Positions 52,149-60,605 of a stretch of 64,000 bases of DNA are shown here, one piece after another. The stretch spans positions 1 to 64,000 of the forward strand of contig DEJJ01000034.1 of the NCBI GenBank assembly GCA_002353285.1, read 5' to 3'. Source of the stretch: Porphyromonadaceae bacterium UBA2751. Its GTDB lineage: Bacteria > Bacteroidota > Bacteroidia > Bacteroidales > Muribaculaceae. Position 1 is the stretch's first letter, and each line of letters begins with the position of its first letter. The notes under the pieces are model-generated. The model made no database searches and was not told where the DNA came from. It was given only the letters and a program-made list of their open reading frames with translations. The translations under genes and the position numbers were made by a program.

Positions 52149-53593
52149 TGTTTCTTCTCCTCAATGCTTTTTATACCGTCGCGACACAAGCACACGCGGT
52201 AACGTTTATATTCACTAATGCCTTCATATTTACACTGAATAATGAAATTTATGTAGTAGGCCTTGTCGCCATTGGTGAAATGTGCCGATGCGTCGCCATC
52301 GTTCACAAAGAGTGGCACCTGGGGGTTGTCCATCTTGCGCATGAAATTGGACAAATTGAAGCGCACTATGTTGTTGATGCCGTTGATGGGGTAGGACGAT
52401 AGGCGGTCGACGGACTTGCGATTGAGGTGGACATACTTGCGGTATTGTATCACCTGCTCGTCGACACCACGGTTCACAACGAGCGGATTCTTGCGAGCTC
52501 GCTTCTCGTTGACGTGACGTGACACGTCTTGGGGCGACACGAAGTCGAAACCCTCCTTCAGCTTGCCTATCTTGAGCAATCCCACGCGCATGGTGATGAG
52601 CCAGTCATAGAACCGGCTACCAAGGCCATGGGCAAAATAGTTGCGAATCAGGTCCTTGATGCGGTCTTTGAACATGTAGCTTATCACCAACGCTATGAAG
52701 AACGGTAGGGTGAAGTTTCCATACGTCTGCTGGAAAGCAAACGACACCACCGTGGCAAAGACCATCGAGATTCCTGCCGCCACGCTGAAGGCAACTTGCT
52801 CGAGGAATGCGGTGTTGCGGCGCTTGTGGGTGGGAAGGTATAGGTTACTCTCAATGTATTTCTTGAGTTGGCTGGCATGATAGACAAACTGGCGGTTGTC
52901 GTCGTGGCTGGGATGCTCTATGCTCAGGTAGTTGCGGCTCTTGCGATACTTGCGCTCGCTGTCGAGCAGATGGGTGATCATGGGCAATAACGGGCCGCTG
53001 CTGCTCGCACGTCGCGGGTCAAGGAACTTGACAATCCGCCCCAGGTGCTGCTCCACGATGTTGGAGATGAATTCGTCGCCAAAGTCGTAGAACACGGCAA
53101 CGGCCATGCCGGCATCACTCGCAAGCAGTGTCTTGCGCAGTGAACGATACATCATTGTCACTTGCCTCGACTGCTCCACAAGGTCGCATGCCAGGCTGTG
53201 CTGTGATTGCTCATTGACTTGCCTGACTATGTTGTGATAGGCATCACGAATGCTGCTCTTGACAATTGAGGCATACATCTTGACCTCGGTCTCAAATTCC
53301 TTGTTGGTGTTGACGGGATTCTCACATGCTTGCTTAATGCGGGTGAAGGGGAGAGAGTGAGGGTCGATGAGCTGGCTGAGCTCATACTTGGGGGTGATGA
53401 GCCTCAGGTGTGACGTGGTGTCGTTGTAGAATGTGGATTTGTCGTAGGTGTGACGATTCACATCGAGCACCTCAGGAATGAATATCCAGGTGGTGATGTA
53501 GAAGTTGTCGTGGTTCTTGCCGTCGTTAGGCATGAATCCCACTTTATACTCCAGCGTGTTGCTGTCATGTATCTTGGGCTTGATGTGAATCAT
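52145..53593 (-). CDS. membrane protein with two central transmembrane segments, function unknown
   Basis: 482 aa. No signal peptide and no family recognised. A hydrophilic N-terminal part of about 270 residues (FYITTWIFIPEVLDVNRHTY, DAGMAVAVFYDFGDEFISN, LIEQHLGRI-like helical stretches) is followed by two adjacent membrane helices (about 282-325: AFSVAAGISMVFATVVSFAF and LPFFIALVISYMF). A basic cytoplasmic or periplasmic tail comes last (KDRIKDLIRNYFAHGLGSRF, CKYEGISEYKRYRV). It lies 54 bp downstream of the SLC13 permease gene and overlaps the small lipoprotein gene by four bases. It could be an accessory of the transporter, but nothing in the sequence names its role. Confidence 0.82.
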   Translation of the reverse strand: MIHIKPKIHDSNTLEYKVGFMPNDGKNHDNFYITTWIFIPEVLDVNRHTYDKSTFYNDTTSHLRLITPKYELSQLIDPHSLPFTRIKQACENPVNTNKEFETEVKMYASIVKSSIRDAYHNIVRQVNEQSQHSLACDLVEQSRQVTMMYRSLRKTLLASDAGMAVAVFYDFGDEFISNIVEQHLGRIVKFLDPRRASSSGPLLPMITHLLDSERKYRKSRNYLSIEHPSHDDNRQFVYHASQLKKYIESNLYLPTHKRRNTAFLEQVAFSVAAGISMVFATVVSFAFQQTYGNFTLPFFIALVISYMFKDRIKDLIRNYFAHGLGSRFYDWLITMRVGLLKIGKLKEGFDFVSPQDVSRHVNEKRARKNPLVVNRGVDEQVIQYRKYVHLNRKSVDRLSSYPINGINNIVRFNLSNFMRKMDNPQVPLFVNDGDASAHFTNGDKAYYINFIIQCKYEGISEYKRYRVCLCRDGIKSIEEKKQ

Positions 53594-53646
53594 AGTTAGT
53601 ATTTAGTTTTTTGCTGTGATAATAAAAACTCAATCTACACTCAAGA

Positions 53647-55377
53647 CTAGAAGAAAACACCATTGGTGTAGCCAAACCAGCGCAGCACCGTGTCGCCCCA
53701 CACTATTATCATGAGCCAGCTGATGAACATCATCGTGATGCCAAACTTGAAGGTGTCGCTGATACTGTACTGGTTGGTGGTGTAGAGCAGGGCAGCGGGC
53801 TTACTGTTGAAGGGAAGCACGTAGACGTGACCCACGAGCAGCGCTACGGGGAAAGCTAGGCTCATCACGGGATAACCGTTGCTCTGCGCCACACCTATTG
53901 CTATGGGCACAAAGATGAGTGTGAGCATGGTCTTCGACTCAAAAATGAGCGAGAACAGCAGAATGCTGGCGGTGAGAATTAGATATAGCACCCAGAAGGG
54001 GGTTGAGGCTCCGATTCCTAAAGAGGCAAATAGCGCATTGATCATCGTGCCTGGAAGTCCAGTAGCCTCGAGACCGGCTCCTAAGGTGTAGGCTCCAGCC
54101 GAAAAGAGCAGCAGGTGCCATGGAATGTCGACATCGTTCCACTTCACAATGCCAATCTTGGGTAGCAGTGCCACCACAGCTCCCATGAATGCCACTGCCG
54201 TTTGGTTGATGCCGTGTTGCTTGTCGGTAGCCCACAGGATGAGCACCACAAGAAAGATTGCGATAGCCTTGTATTCCTGGGCACTCATTTTTCCAAGCTT
54301 GTGAAGTTCGTCGCGCAGGCGGTCCATTCCTCCCTCAATTTGAGGCTTGCGCTCTTCTTTCTTGAGAGGGAAGAAAATTTTTGACCCTACCAGCCAGCCT
54401 ATTAATATCAGTATTATGTTCATAGGGAATGCCGCTGTGAACCAGTCTTGATAGCTCACAGTGCTCAACCCCAGAGCGCCGCCAATGAGCGAGCCAGCCA
54501 GCAGGGTGGCTCCTGAACCGGTGAGAAATGAGTTTGCTCCCAGATTTATCTGGAACAGGTTCTGAAGCACCAGGTTGCGGCCGAAGTTGTTGCGATGGCC
54601 TTGTGAGGCTCCATAAATGGCGGCTACCACCATGAAGATTGGCAACAAGATGGCAGCCTTGGCAGTGGTGGCCGAGATGAAAGCCGAGAGCACGATGTTG
54701 ATGACAATAAAGCTCAGAATGATGCCATTGGTGCTCTTGCCAAACTTTATCACAAACCAAATTGCGAAGCGCTTGGCTACCTGGGTCTTGACTAACATGC
54801 TGGCCAAGATGAACGACAGGATGTTGAGCCACATCACTGGGTGGCCAAGTTGGGCATAGGCTTCCTTGTCGCTTGTCACACCAGTGAGCACTATCATCAT
54901 GATGACAATAAGCGACGTGAGGTAGTTGGGGATAGCCTCAGTAATCCACAAGATAATGGCGGCAACGAAGATTGCCAGCATAGCACGGTTGATGCGCAAG
55001 AAGTTGCTGTGGGTGTCGGCTTGAAGTTGCGACTGCTCACCCTGGCTAAGCTCATGCTTAGTTTCTTTGCCGTTGGCGTCGATTACCACCGTGAGTTTCT
55101 TTTCGCCTTTCTTGTACATCTCGTCATAGCGCTTTATGGCGCCCTCGCTCAGGGTAGTGGTTTCCTTGTTGGTGTCGATGTTGTTGATAAACGACACTGG
55201 CAGGAACCAGTAGATGAGCACAAAGGCCAAGAGAGCCAGTGGGCCACCAATGCGCTGTAATATCTTTTCAAAGCCCGACTTCTGCATCTTGGGTAGTTTC
55301 TCGAGCTTGTAATTGTTCATGTCGAGCGGGTCAAATTGCGTTTTCGGCACTCCGCTGGTTATTTTTTGTTCGACCAT
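53647..55377 (-). CDS. SLC13 (DASS) family anion permease
   Basis: 576 aa from the ATG at 55377 (MVEQKITSGVP). An upstream in-frame start at 55485 adds 36 residues encoded by a sequence that forms a hairpin and looks untranslated. At least ten hydrophobic segments are visible (AMLAIFVAAIILWITEAIPN, SLIVIMMIVLTGV, IAIFLVVLILWATD, VLYLILTASILLFSLIF). The SLC13-type loop motifs are LGANSFLTGSGATLLAGSLI in the first half and PFNSKPAALLYTTNQYSISD in the second. Family members co-transport sodium with dicarboxylates, sulfate or similar anions. A periplasmic loop of about 70 residues (about 75-130) separates TM1 and TM2. Placement behind CYTH and phosphate-related genes suggests a polyanion or phosphate theme, but the substrate is not evident. 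Confidence 0.87.
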   Translation of the reverse strand: MVEQKITSGVPKTQFDPLDMNNYKLEKLPKMQKSGFEKILQRIGGPLALLAFVLIYWFLPVSFINNIDTNKETTTLSEGAIKRYDEMYKKGEKKLTVVIDANGKETKHELSQGEQSQLQADTHSNFLRINRAMLAIFVAAIILWITEAIPNYLTSLIVIMMIVLTGVTSDKEAYAQLGHPVMWLNILSFILASMLVKTQVAKRFAIWFVIKFGKSTNGIILSFIVINIVLSAFISATTAKAAILLPIFMVVAAIYGASQGHRNNFGRNLVLQNLFQINLGANSFLTGSGATLLAGSLIGGALGLSTVSYQDWFTAAFPMNIILILIGWLVGSKIFFPLKKEERKPQIEGGMDRLRDELHKLGKMSAQEYKAIAIFLVVLILWATDKQHGINQTAVAFMGAVVALLPKIGIVKWNDVDIPWHLLLFSAGAYTLGAGLEATGLPGTMINALFASLGIGASTPFWVLYLILTASILLFSLIFESKTMLTLIFVPIAIGVAQSNGYPVMSLAFPVALLVGHVYVLPFNSKPAALLYTTNQYSISDTFKFGITMMFISWLMIIVWGDTVLRWFGYTNGVFF

Positions 55378-55400
55378 TTCTTGTGGTGTTTTTAATAAAA

Positions 55401-55481
55401 AAGAAGGAGGCAGGCAAGTTTTTATTAGGGTAATAACTGGTGTGTTGTCGTGGAGAGACCAGGGAGCCACACCTCCTTCTT
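55401..55481 (-). terminator. long-loop hairpin between the CYTH and SLC13 genes
   Basis: Perfect 10-bp inverted repeat (55401-55410 with 55472-55481) separated by 61 nt. Read on the minus strand, the second arm (CCTCCTTCTT) runs into a T-tract, as in an intrinsic terminator. It lies after the CYTH stop and 24 bp before the SLC13 start, so it may terminate the upstream unit or act as an attenuating leader for the permease. Confidence 0.55.
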
Positions 55482-55500
55482 GCAAATCAATGATAATAGA

Positions 55501-55971
55501 TTATTTCCAGTTCTTGTAGGGGTTCTTCATGAGCATGGAGTTGTAGTACTTGGGGTCGCCAGTAACCTCCTCGCCAAGCCAGGCGGGGCGGTCGAAGGCG
55601 GCATCCTCGCTCGGCAGCTCCACCTCGGCAACGGTTAAGCCCTCGTTGTCGCCGTAGAACTCGTCGACCTCAAAGGTGCGCTCGCCGGCTTTAACTAGAT
55701 AGCGAGTCTTGTCGATAACACCAGGCTCACATATCTTAAGCAGCTCCATTACCTCCTCGGCAGGGATTTCTTTCTCCCACTCGAAGCGGCTGGCACCACT
55801 CTCGTTGCCTATGCCCTTAACAGTGATGTATCCTTTTTCGCCCTTGATGCGCACGCGCACGGTGCGTTCGGGCACTGAACTCAAGTAACCCTGTGTGATG
55901 CGAGTGGCCTTGAAGGCCTCATCTTTGAATTCTCCCTTAACTAAGAATTTGCGTTCAATTTCTTGTGCCAT
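55501..55971 (-). CDS. CYTH domain protein (inorganic triphosphatase-like)
   Basis: 156 aa, a typical size for bacterial CYTH proteins. It begins with the family signature EIERKFLV (residues 4-11; ExExK), followed by alternating charged strands of the tunnel fold: RTVRVRIKGEKGYITVKG, RFEWEKEIP, KTRYLVKAGERTFEVDEFYG, VAEVELPSED. Known members hydrolyse inorganic triphosphate or related phosphoryl compounds with divalent metal in the tunnel, and are soluble and cytoplasmic. It lies 7 bp downstream of the 214-aa CYTH-like gene, so the two are co-transcribed. Confidence 0.93.
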   Translation of the reverse strand: MAQEIERKFLVKGEFKDEAFKATRITQGYLSSVPERTVRVRIKGEKGYITVKGIGNESGASRFEWEKEIPAEEVMELLKICEPGVIDKTRYLVKAGERTFEVDEFYGDNEGLTVAEVELPSEDAAFDRPAWLGEEVTGDPKYYNSMLMKNPYKNWK

Positions 55972-55978
55972 AATGATT

Positions 55979-56623
55979 TTAGTTTGCTAGGGGTTTGTTA
56001 ATCATGCCTATCACGCGCTTAATGGCTTGCAGGTAGTTGATGTTCTCAACACCATCAAGGCCGCAGTCGGCGATGGTTTTCTTGATATCCTCAATCTCGG
56101 TGCTCTCGCTGTTGATGGTGTGTACCATGGCCCCGTTGATATACACGTCGCCAGTCTCGCAAATGGTGTCGTTCACCATGTAGCCATAGCGGCATTTCTC
56201 AACGGTTACAGCTTGCAAGTCGGGGTGCTCATCAATCATCTGCAGGAACTCCTCGAGAGTGTACTCATTCTTGCTAAGTTCGGGCATGCCCTCTACCTTG
56301 AAGGCGGGAAAAACTTCATTCTTGAGCACTTGAGCGCTGATGGGGAACTCACCCTTCATCAAGGGGTTCCATTGTTCAAGGCCGTCAACTGCTTGCACAA
56401 AGGTCTTGATGTCCATCTTGCCGTCGCGTATCTTGGTGTTGTTAACATCGTTGGTGCGGCTCACGATATAGGTCTCGGTGCTGTGACGCTCCCACACTTT
56501 TTCGGGAACGGGAACACTCAAGCGGGCCATGCGCTTTGCTGCATCGCAGAAGCAGCGGCCAAAACTGCGGAATTCGAATCTAGGTTTAGAAATTTCACCA
56601 ATCTTTAATTCTTCTTTTGCCAT
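55979..56623 (-). CDS. CYTH-like protein, probable phosphate-polymer or triphosphate binding
   Basis: 214 aa, soluble, no signal peptide. I see a CYTH-like pattern rather than a textbook one: an opening RFEFRSFGRCF where CYTH proteins carry ExExK, then ETYIVSRTNDVNNTKIRDGK followed by MDIKTF (the NxKIRDGxxDIK phrase found in CYTH-like and VTC-like proteins), LEQWNPLMKGEFP, and VTVEKCRYGYMVNDTICETG, the last two like the barrel strands. It is directly upstream of a canonical CYTH gene (7-bp gap). The neighbourhood (DUF47, PiT-like, OprO/P porin) supports a link to phosphate or polyphosphate. Catalytic activity is uncertain because the N-terminal Glu pair is reduced to one Glu. Confidence 0.72.
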   Translation of the reverse strand: MAKEELKIGEISKPRFEFRSFGRCFCDAAKRMARLSVPVPEKVWERHSTETYIVSRTNDVNNTKIRDGKMDIKTFVQAVDGLEQWNPLMKGEFPISAQVLKNEVFPAFKVEGMPELSKNEYTLEEFLQMIDEHPDLQAVTVEKCRYGYMVNDTICETGDVYINGAMVHTINSESTEIEDIKKTIADCGLDGVENINYLQAIKRVIGMINKPLAN

Positions 56624-56675
56624 TTTCTTTAATAGGATTTTTATTGTGTTTGTATATTTACTGTGCTTCTTGTAA

Positions 56676-56711
56676 GAGCTGGCAGGCAGTACTTAGGTGG
56701 CCTGCCAGCTC
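56676..56711 (-). terminator. hairpin terminator
   Basis: 12-bp GC-rich perfect stem (56676-56687 with 56700-56711) between the lamin-tail lipoprotein gene and the CYTH-like gene on the minus strand. The T-tract is weak, so read-through into the CYTH genes is possible. Confidence 0.7.
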
Positions 56712-56735
56712 AAAAAGGGTTATATGAAATGAAGT

Positions 56736-57572
56736 TTACTGTACTACAGTGGGGTCTTCCTCGCCAGTGTCGGGGTTCTTAGCACCCAGAGTGCCTTCGG
56801 CAATCATGAACTTGCCAGTGCCATCGGGGCAGCGGCTCCAAGTTTTCTTGTTGTTGGTTAGCGACTGGTTGCCCCACCCGTCGGCCTTCTCGCCGCGCTG
56901 GAACTTGTCTATAACGGTGCCGTTAGGAGCAACGAGCTCGATGAGAACGCTCTTTTTAGCCGAGAAGCCTGTTGAAATGCCGCGTGGAGTAGTGCCCTTG
57001 GCACCAACAATGGTGAAGTAGCTGTGTGGCATTACCACCTCGTCGGCGAGGCCAGTCCATGCGTCGCCCTCGTCTTTACGAATAATTACGTCCTTGAGCT
57101 TGATTGGGTCATCTCCCTTGTTATATAGCTCGATGTATTTTCCTTCATCGGTGTCGGCGGCACCATAGAGTTCATTGAGCACGAGCTTTGTGTAGTCGCT
57201 TGGTTTGTCACCAACTGTTACTTCAAATTCTTTTGAGGTGCTGGTGTAGCCAGCCTCATTCTCAATCACGACATAATAGGTGATTTTAGTTTTGTCGGGC
57301 TGAGCGGGGATGGTGGCGGTGAAGGTCTTGCCGTCACCAGCCATTGTAGATTTAGTGACTTTGCCGTCAATCACATAGACGAGGGTTGCACTCGTCACCT
57401 CTTGAAGTCCTGAGACTGTGGTAGTAACAACGATGTCGTCAAACGAAGTTGGTGCCTCGGGAGCGATGGTCACTCCATCGATGCTCGATGGACCTTCATA
57501 CACTTTATCCTCAACGCAAGCTGTCATCGCTACAGCGAGAATCAGCGCGAATAATAACTTTATAGTTTTCAT
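56736..57572 (-). CDS. lamin tail domain (LTD) lipoprotein
   Basis: About 278 aa from the ATG at 57572, which gives a lipoprotein signal ending AVAMTAC. An Ig/FN3-like sandwich lies at about 25-120 (SFDDIVVTTTVSGLQEVTSA, KITYYVVIENEAGYTSTSKE). An LTD domain follows (about 130-255): LVLNELYGAADTDEGKYIEL, YNKGDDPIKLKD, MPHSYFTIVGAK, LVAPNGTVIDKF, TWSRCPDGTGKF. LTDs occur in secreted bacterial proteins and often act as binding modules, sometimes with phosphoesterases. It lies 33 bp downstream of the porin gene and belongs to the same unit. A surface or periplasmic partner of the porin is a reasonable guess. Confidence 0.87.
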   Translation of the reverse strand: MKTIKLLFALILAVAMTACVEDKVYEGPSSIDGVTIAPEAPTSFDDIVVTTTVSGLQEVTSATLVYVIDGKVTKSTMAGDGKTFTATIPAQPDKTKITYYVVIENEAGYTSTSKEFEVTVGDKPSDYTKLVLNELYGAADTDEGKYIELYNKGDDPIKLKDVIIRKDEGDAWTGLADEVVMPHSYFTIVGAKGTTPRGISTGFSAKKSVLIELVAPNGTVIDKFQRGEKADGWGNQSLTNNKKTWSRCPDGTGKFMIAEGTLGAKNPDTGEEDPTVVQ

Positions 57573-57605
57573 TGTCTTATTTTTCATTAAAGTGTTAAAC
57601 ATTGA

Positions 57606-58967
57606 TTAGAAGTTAATCTCAGCACGGAGTCCCAGCATGTGGTAGCTGATGCCACCCTTGCCCTTGGGGTCAACAACCTTGGTGTAGTCGTTGGTGAGGT
57701 TGCCACTGGCATCGTGGCCCGAGATGAGCTTGCCCTTGCCGTTGGCGTAGCGGTCGTTGTTGCTGTACTGGTAGTTGAGAACAATCTTCACACTGTTGTT
57801 GACGTAGTAGTTCAAACCCACGGTGAAGTTCTCGCCAGCACCACCATAGATGTCCTTGTTGTTGAGACTCAGGTAGTCGTAGCGCACGGCGAGCTCAAGG
57901 TCGCCCCACTTGCGACCGCGTGAGGGCTGCGTGAATTCGCCCTCGGCGGTGTTGAAGCGCTGCTTGCCGCCAAAGAGCAAGCATGATGCGTGAACATACC
58001 AGCCGCCAAATTTGTAGGTGGCCTTGGCAGCGTCTACCGAGTTCTGAATCCACTCACTCTGGATGCGGGCAGGGCCGTAGTAGGCCGCTCCCTCAAGACC
58101 GTAGAGGACGGTGTGGTCAACGTCGGGAATCACGTCGGTGTCAAGGTATTTCTTGCGGTTGATGCTGGTGGCGTTGCGGGTGCTGAAGCGCTCGCCTCCA
58201 TATTCGTTGGTGGCAACATCGGTCTTGGGGGTGCGATAAGATGCCTTAGCGCCAGCGTAGAAACCCCAGCTACGGTCCTTGGCATAGGGCATCCACCCAA
58301 TCTTGCCAGTGAACGAGTAGCCCTGGCTGCGGCCAAAGTCCTTGTTGTTGTCTTGAACATAGGTGAGTTCCTCCTCCCCGGCTACAGTCTGGAAGAACAT
58401 GCCACCAGTGGCGCGGAAGTGGTCACGCAGGTAAGAAACTTGAATACCAAGGTGACGTGATGGAACCAATGCCTTCACTACCATTGGGCGCTCCATGAAG
58501 GTGAGGTAGCGCGATGTGGTGGTCTGCTCCATTGAGAAGTCTTCCTTGAAGTTACCAGCCTTAATCGACACGTTGGGGATGCCATCAAATTGCACGATAG
58601 CGTCCTTGAGCTCAAACTTGCCGTCGGCAAAGTCTACGTCAACCTCGCCATACCAGTTGTAGGGGAGACGTGCCTTGACGGCAACGCGGGCGCGTCTGAC
58701 TGAGGCGCCGTTGCCAATCTTGTTGAATCCCTCTTTCTTGCCAAAGAACAAGGCACCGTCTAATTGCACGCGGTTGTCAAACCACAGGCGGTACTTCTTG
58801 TTCTTCGACTCAAAGGTTAGGATGTTGTTACGCTGTTCCGAGATAACTTCCTCTCGGTCAACTTTCACACCATACTGGTTGGTTGTGACGAGTTCGTCAT
58901 CTTGTGCCCAGGCGCAGCTCAGCGTCGAGAGCGCCAGCACAAAGGTTAGTGTTAATAATTTTTTCAT
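57606..58967 (-). CDS. OprO/OprP-type porin (phosphate-selective porin family)
   Basis: 453 aa, signal peptide about 1-21. It is a beta-barrel of the Porin_O_P family: an N-terminal helix-like segment with NNILTFESKNKKYRLWFDNR and VQLDGALFFGKK, then RRARVAVKARLPYNWYGEVD, the family phrase VSIKAGNFKEDFSMEQTTTS, FMERPMVVKALVPSRHLGIQ, and late strands WGDLELAVRYDYLSLNNKD and VGLNYYVNNSVKIVLNYQYS, ending in Phe. OprP of Pseudomonas is phosphate-selective; the Bacteroidota members are not proven to be. The arrangement directly downstream of the DUF47 and PiT-LuxR genes (42-bp gap) supports a phosphate role. Confidence 0.9.
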   Translation of the reverse strand: MKKLLTLTFVLALSTLSCAWAQDDELVTTNQYGVKVDREEVISEQRNNILTFESKNKKYRLWFDNRVQLDGALFFGKKEGFNKIGNGASVRRARVAVKARLPYNWYGEVDVDFADGKFELKDAIVQFDGIPNVSIKAGNFKEDFSMEQTTTSRYLTFMERPMVVKALVPSRHLGIQVSYLRDHFRATGGMFFQTVAGEEELTYVQDNNKDFGRSQGYSFTGKIGWMPYAKDRSWGFYAGAKASYRTPKTDVATNEYGGERFSTRNATSINRKKYLDTDVIPDVDHTVLYGLEGAAYYGPARIQSEWIQNSVDAAKATYKFGGWYVHASCLLFGGKQRFNTAEGEFTQPSRGRKWGDLELAVRYDYLSLNNKDIYGGAGENFTVGLNYYVNNSVKIVLNYQYSNNDRYANGKGKLISGHDASGNLTNDYTKVVDPKGKGGISYHMLGLRAEINF

Positions 58968-59009
58968 TGCACTAATTCATTTAAGTTAATAAACTGAAAA
59001 TTAATATGA

Positions 59010-60584
59010 TTATATCATTTGTAAGTATTCCACAATATTGACGCTGCGGTCGAGCTTGAGCTTGCGGCGAAAGCGGTAGCGGCTCACTTCCACGCTCTTG
59101 GGCTCAACGTTCATCATGCTTGAGATTTCCTTGCTCGAGAAGCCCAGGCGCAGCATAATGGCCAGGCGTTTCTCCTTCTCCGACAGATTGGGGCAACGCA
59201 TCAGCAGTCGGCTCACGAAGTTCTTGTGCTGCTCCTCGACGTGGGCATAAAACTGGTCCATCTCATCAGTGAGACGCATGTTGTCGGCAAGCTTTTGCGA
59301 TGCTTCACGCAGTTGGCTCTTTATCATCTCCAAATCGTTTTGGTCTGCCATGCTGTTGAGTTGCTTGCTCAAATCCTCGAGATACTGACGCTGCTGTTTA
59401 ATGTATAATGAAAGATTTACCAGCTCCTTGTGCTTGATGTCAATCTCGCTTGTCATCATGTTAAACTGCGATGTCACAGCGGCAACATCAAGACGGTTGC
59501 GCTCCTCGCCGGCCTCGCTGTTGTGGGTGAGCTCGTCGTTGAGGGCTTTCTTGGTGATCTTGTGGCTGCGGCGTTGCCTTGAGTAAAGGATTATGAACCC
59601 ACAAGTCACTATCACAAAGCTGGTGATGATGAGCATTAGCACAGGGTGACGCACCACTGAGCATAGCAGCAACACCAGCACGAAGGCTAGCAGCGGGGTC
59701 AATAGCGAGATGGTGGCTAGGTTAAAGAGGCTGCGGTTGCGCGACCCTTTGGTCATCTTGCTGCACTCTCGCAACTGGCTGGGCGACACTATCACTGGGG
59801 TCATGCCAAGCAGCAGCGTTGCGCCCAAGTTGCCCACGAGCATCACTGTAATCATGGAGTAGAGCGATGGCAACGCCCATCGCATGGGTTTTGCCATTGG
59901 GTTCTCGTTGCTTATCACAATGGTGGCGGGTATTGCCATTGCTGTGCTTAGTAACACGATGTAGACAATCAGGTGTGGTAACCAGCTCACGTCAATCTCG
60001 CCTAGCAGCGACGACATGATTGTGCCAGCAAGCAGGGCAAAGTTTATTGCGAGCGCCAACCCGCCCAAGATGATGCCCACTAGCGCCAGGCGCTTCATGT
60101 GCAGGTTTTTCAGTAGCAGGTGCTTGTCGGACCGCACTATCAGGCGGTCGAATGCCTTGTCGAATAGCGTGAAGAACACTGTGCCTAGCAACGGGGCAGC
60201 AACTACCGACAGCAGCATGGCCACCAGCGTTGTCGTGTCGAGCCATTGGTAGTTATAGGCAACGGCTGCAAGAGAACCCCATAGTGCCGTCACGGCCGAG
60301 GTGTACATGTTGGCACTCCTCACTATGGCAATGGTCATCACCGTGCCACACATTATTATATATGCCTCGGTGATCGACAAGTTGTTCACTCTCGAAGTGT
60401 TCTCATCGGTGATGAACAGCGCAGCTAAGCACAGCAACGACGACACCGCAATGAGTGTTGCGCCTATCACACGTGTCGATATTAGGTCGCGGATGTGGAT
60501 GCCCAAGAAACCGACGCCAATCTCTCGGTATCCTAGCCATGCCCCTATCAGCAGGAGCGACAATATCGTTATCGTGAGTTCCAT
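59010..60584 (-). CDS. PiT-like membrane domain fused to coiled coil and LuxR-type HTH (putative phosphate-sensing regulator)
   Basis: 524 aa. The first about 340 residues hold about ten membrane helices whose order resembles the PiT/PHO4 phosphate-transporter fold: STRVIGATLIAVSSLL, then YTSAVTALWGSLAAVAYN and LDTTTLVAMLLSVVAAPLLG, matching the family's S/T-rich loop, W-T-T and 'SPLLG' segments. The second repeat has ALAINFALLAG (177-187) where transporters carry GANDxxN, so the phosphate/sodium motif is degenerate. A coiled coil (about 385-440) leads to a C-terminal LuxR-type HTH (about 462-524: NLSEKEKRLAIMLRLGFSSK, EISSMMNVEPKSVEVSRYRF). The gene follows a DUF47 gene by 21 bp, the usual DUF47-PiT pair. 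I infer a transporter-derived sensor regulating the locus. The alternative is a generic multi-TM sensor without PiT ancestry. Confidence 0.72.
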   Translation of the reverse strand: MELTITILSLLLIGAWLGYREIGVGFLGIHIRDLISTRVIGATLIAVSSLLCLAALFITDENTSRVNNLSITEAYIIMCGTVMTIAIVRSANMYTSAVTALWGSLAAVAYNYQWLDTTTLVAMLLSVVAAPLLGTVFFTLFDKAFDRLIVRSDKHLLLKNLHMKRLALVGIILGGLALAINFALLAGTIMSSLLGEIDVSWLPHLIVYIVLLSTAMAIPATIVISNENPMAKPMRWALPSLYSMITVMLVGNLGATLLLGMTPVIVSPSQLRECSKMTKGSRNRSLFNLATISLLTPLLAFVLVLLLCSVVRHPVLMLIITSFVIVTCGFIILYSRQRRSHKITKKALNDELTHNSEAGEERNRLDVAAVTSQFNMMTSEIDIKHKELVNLSLYIKQQRQYLEDLSKQLNSMADQNDLEMIKSQLREASQKLADNMRLTDEMDQFYAHVEEQHKNFVSRLLMRCPNLSEKEKRLAIMLRLGFSSKEISSMMNVEPKSVEVSRYRFRRKLKLDRSVNIVEYLQMI

Positions 60585-60605
60585 TGCGATGGGTGAGCGT
60601 TTTTA

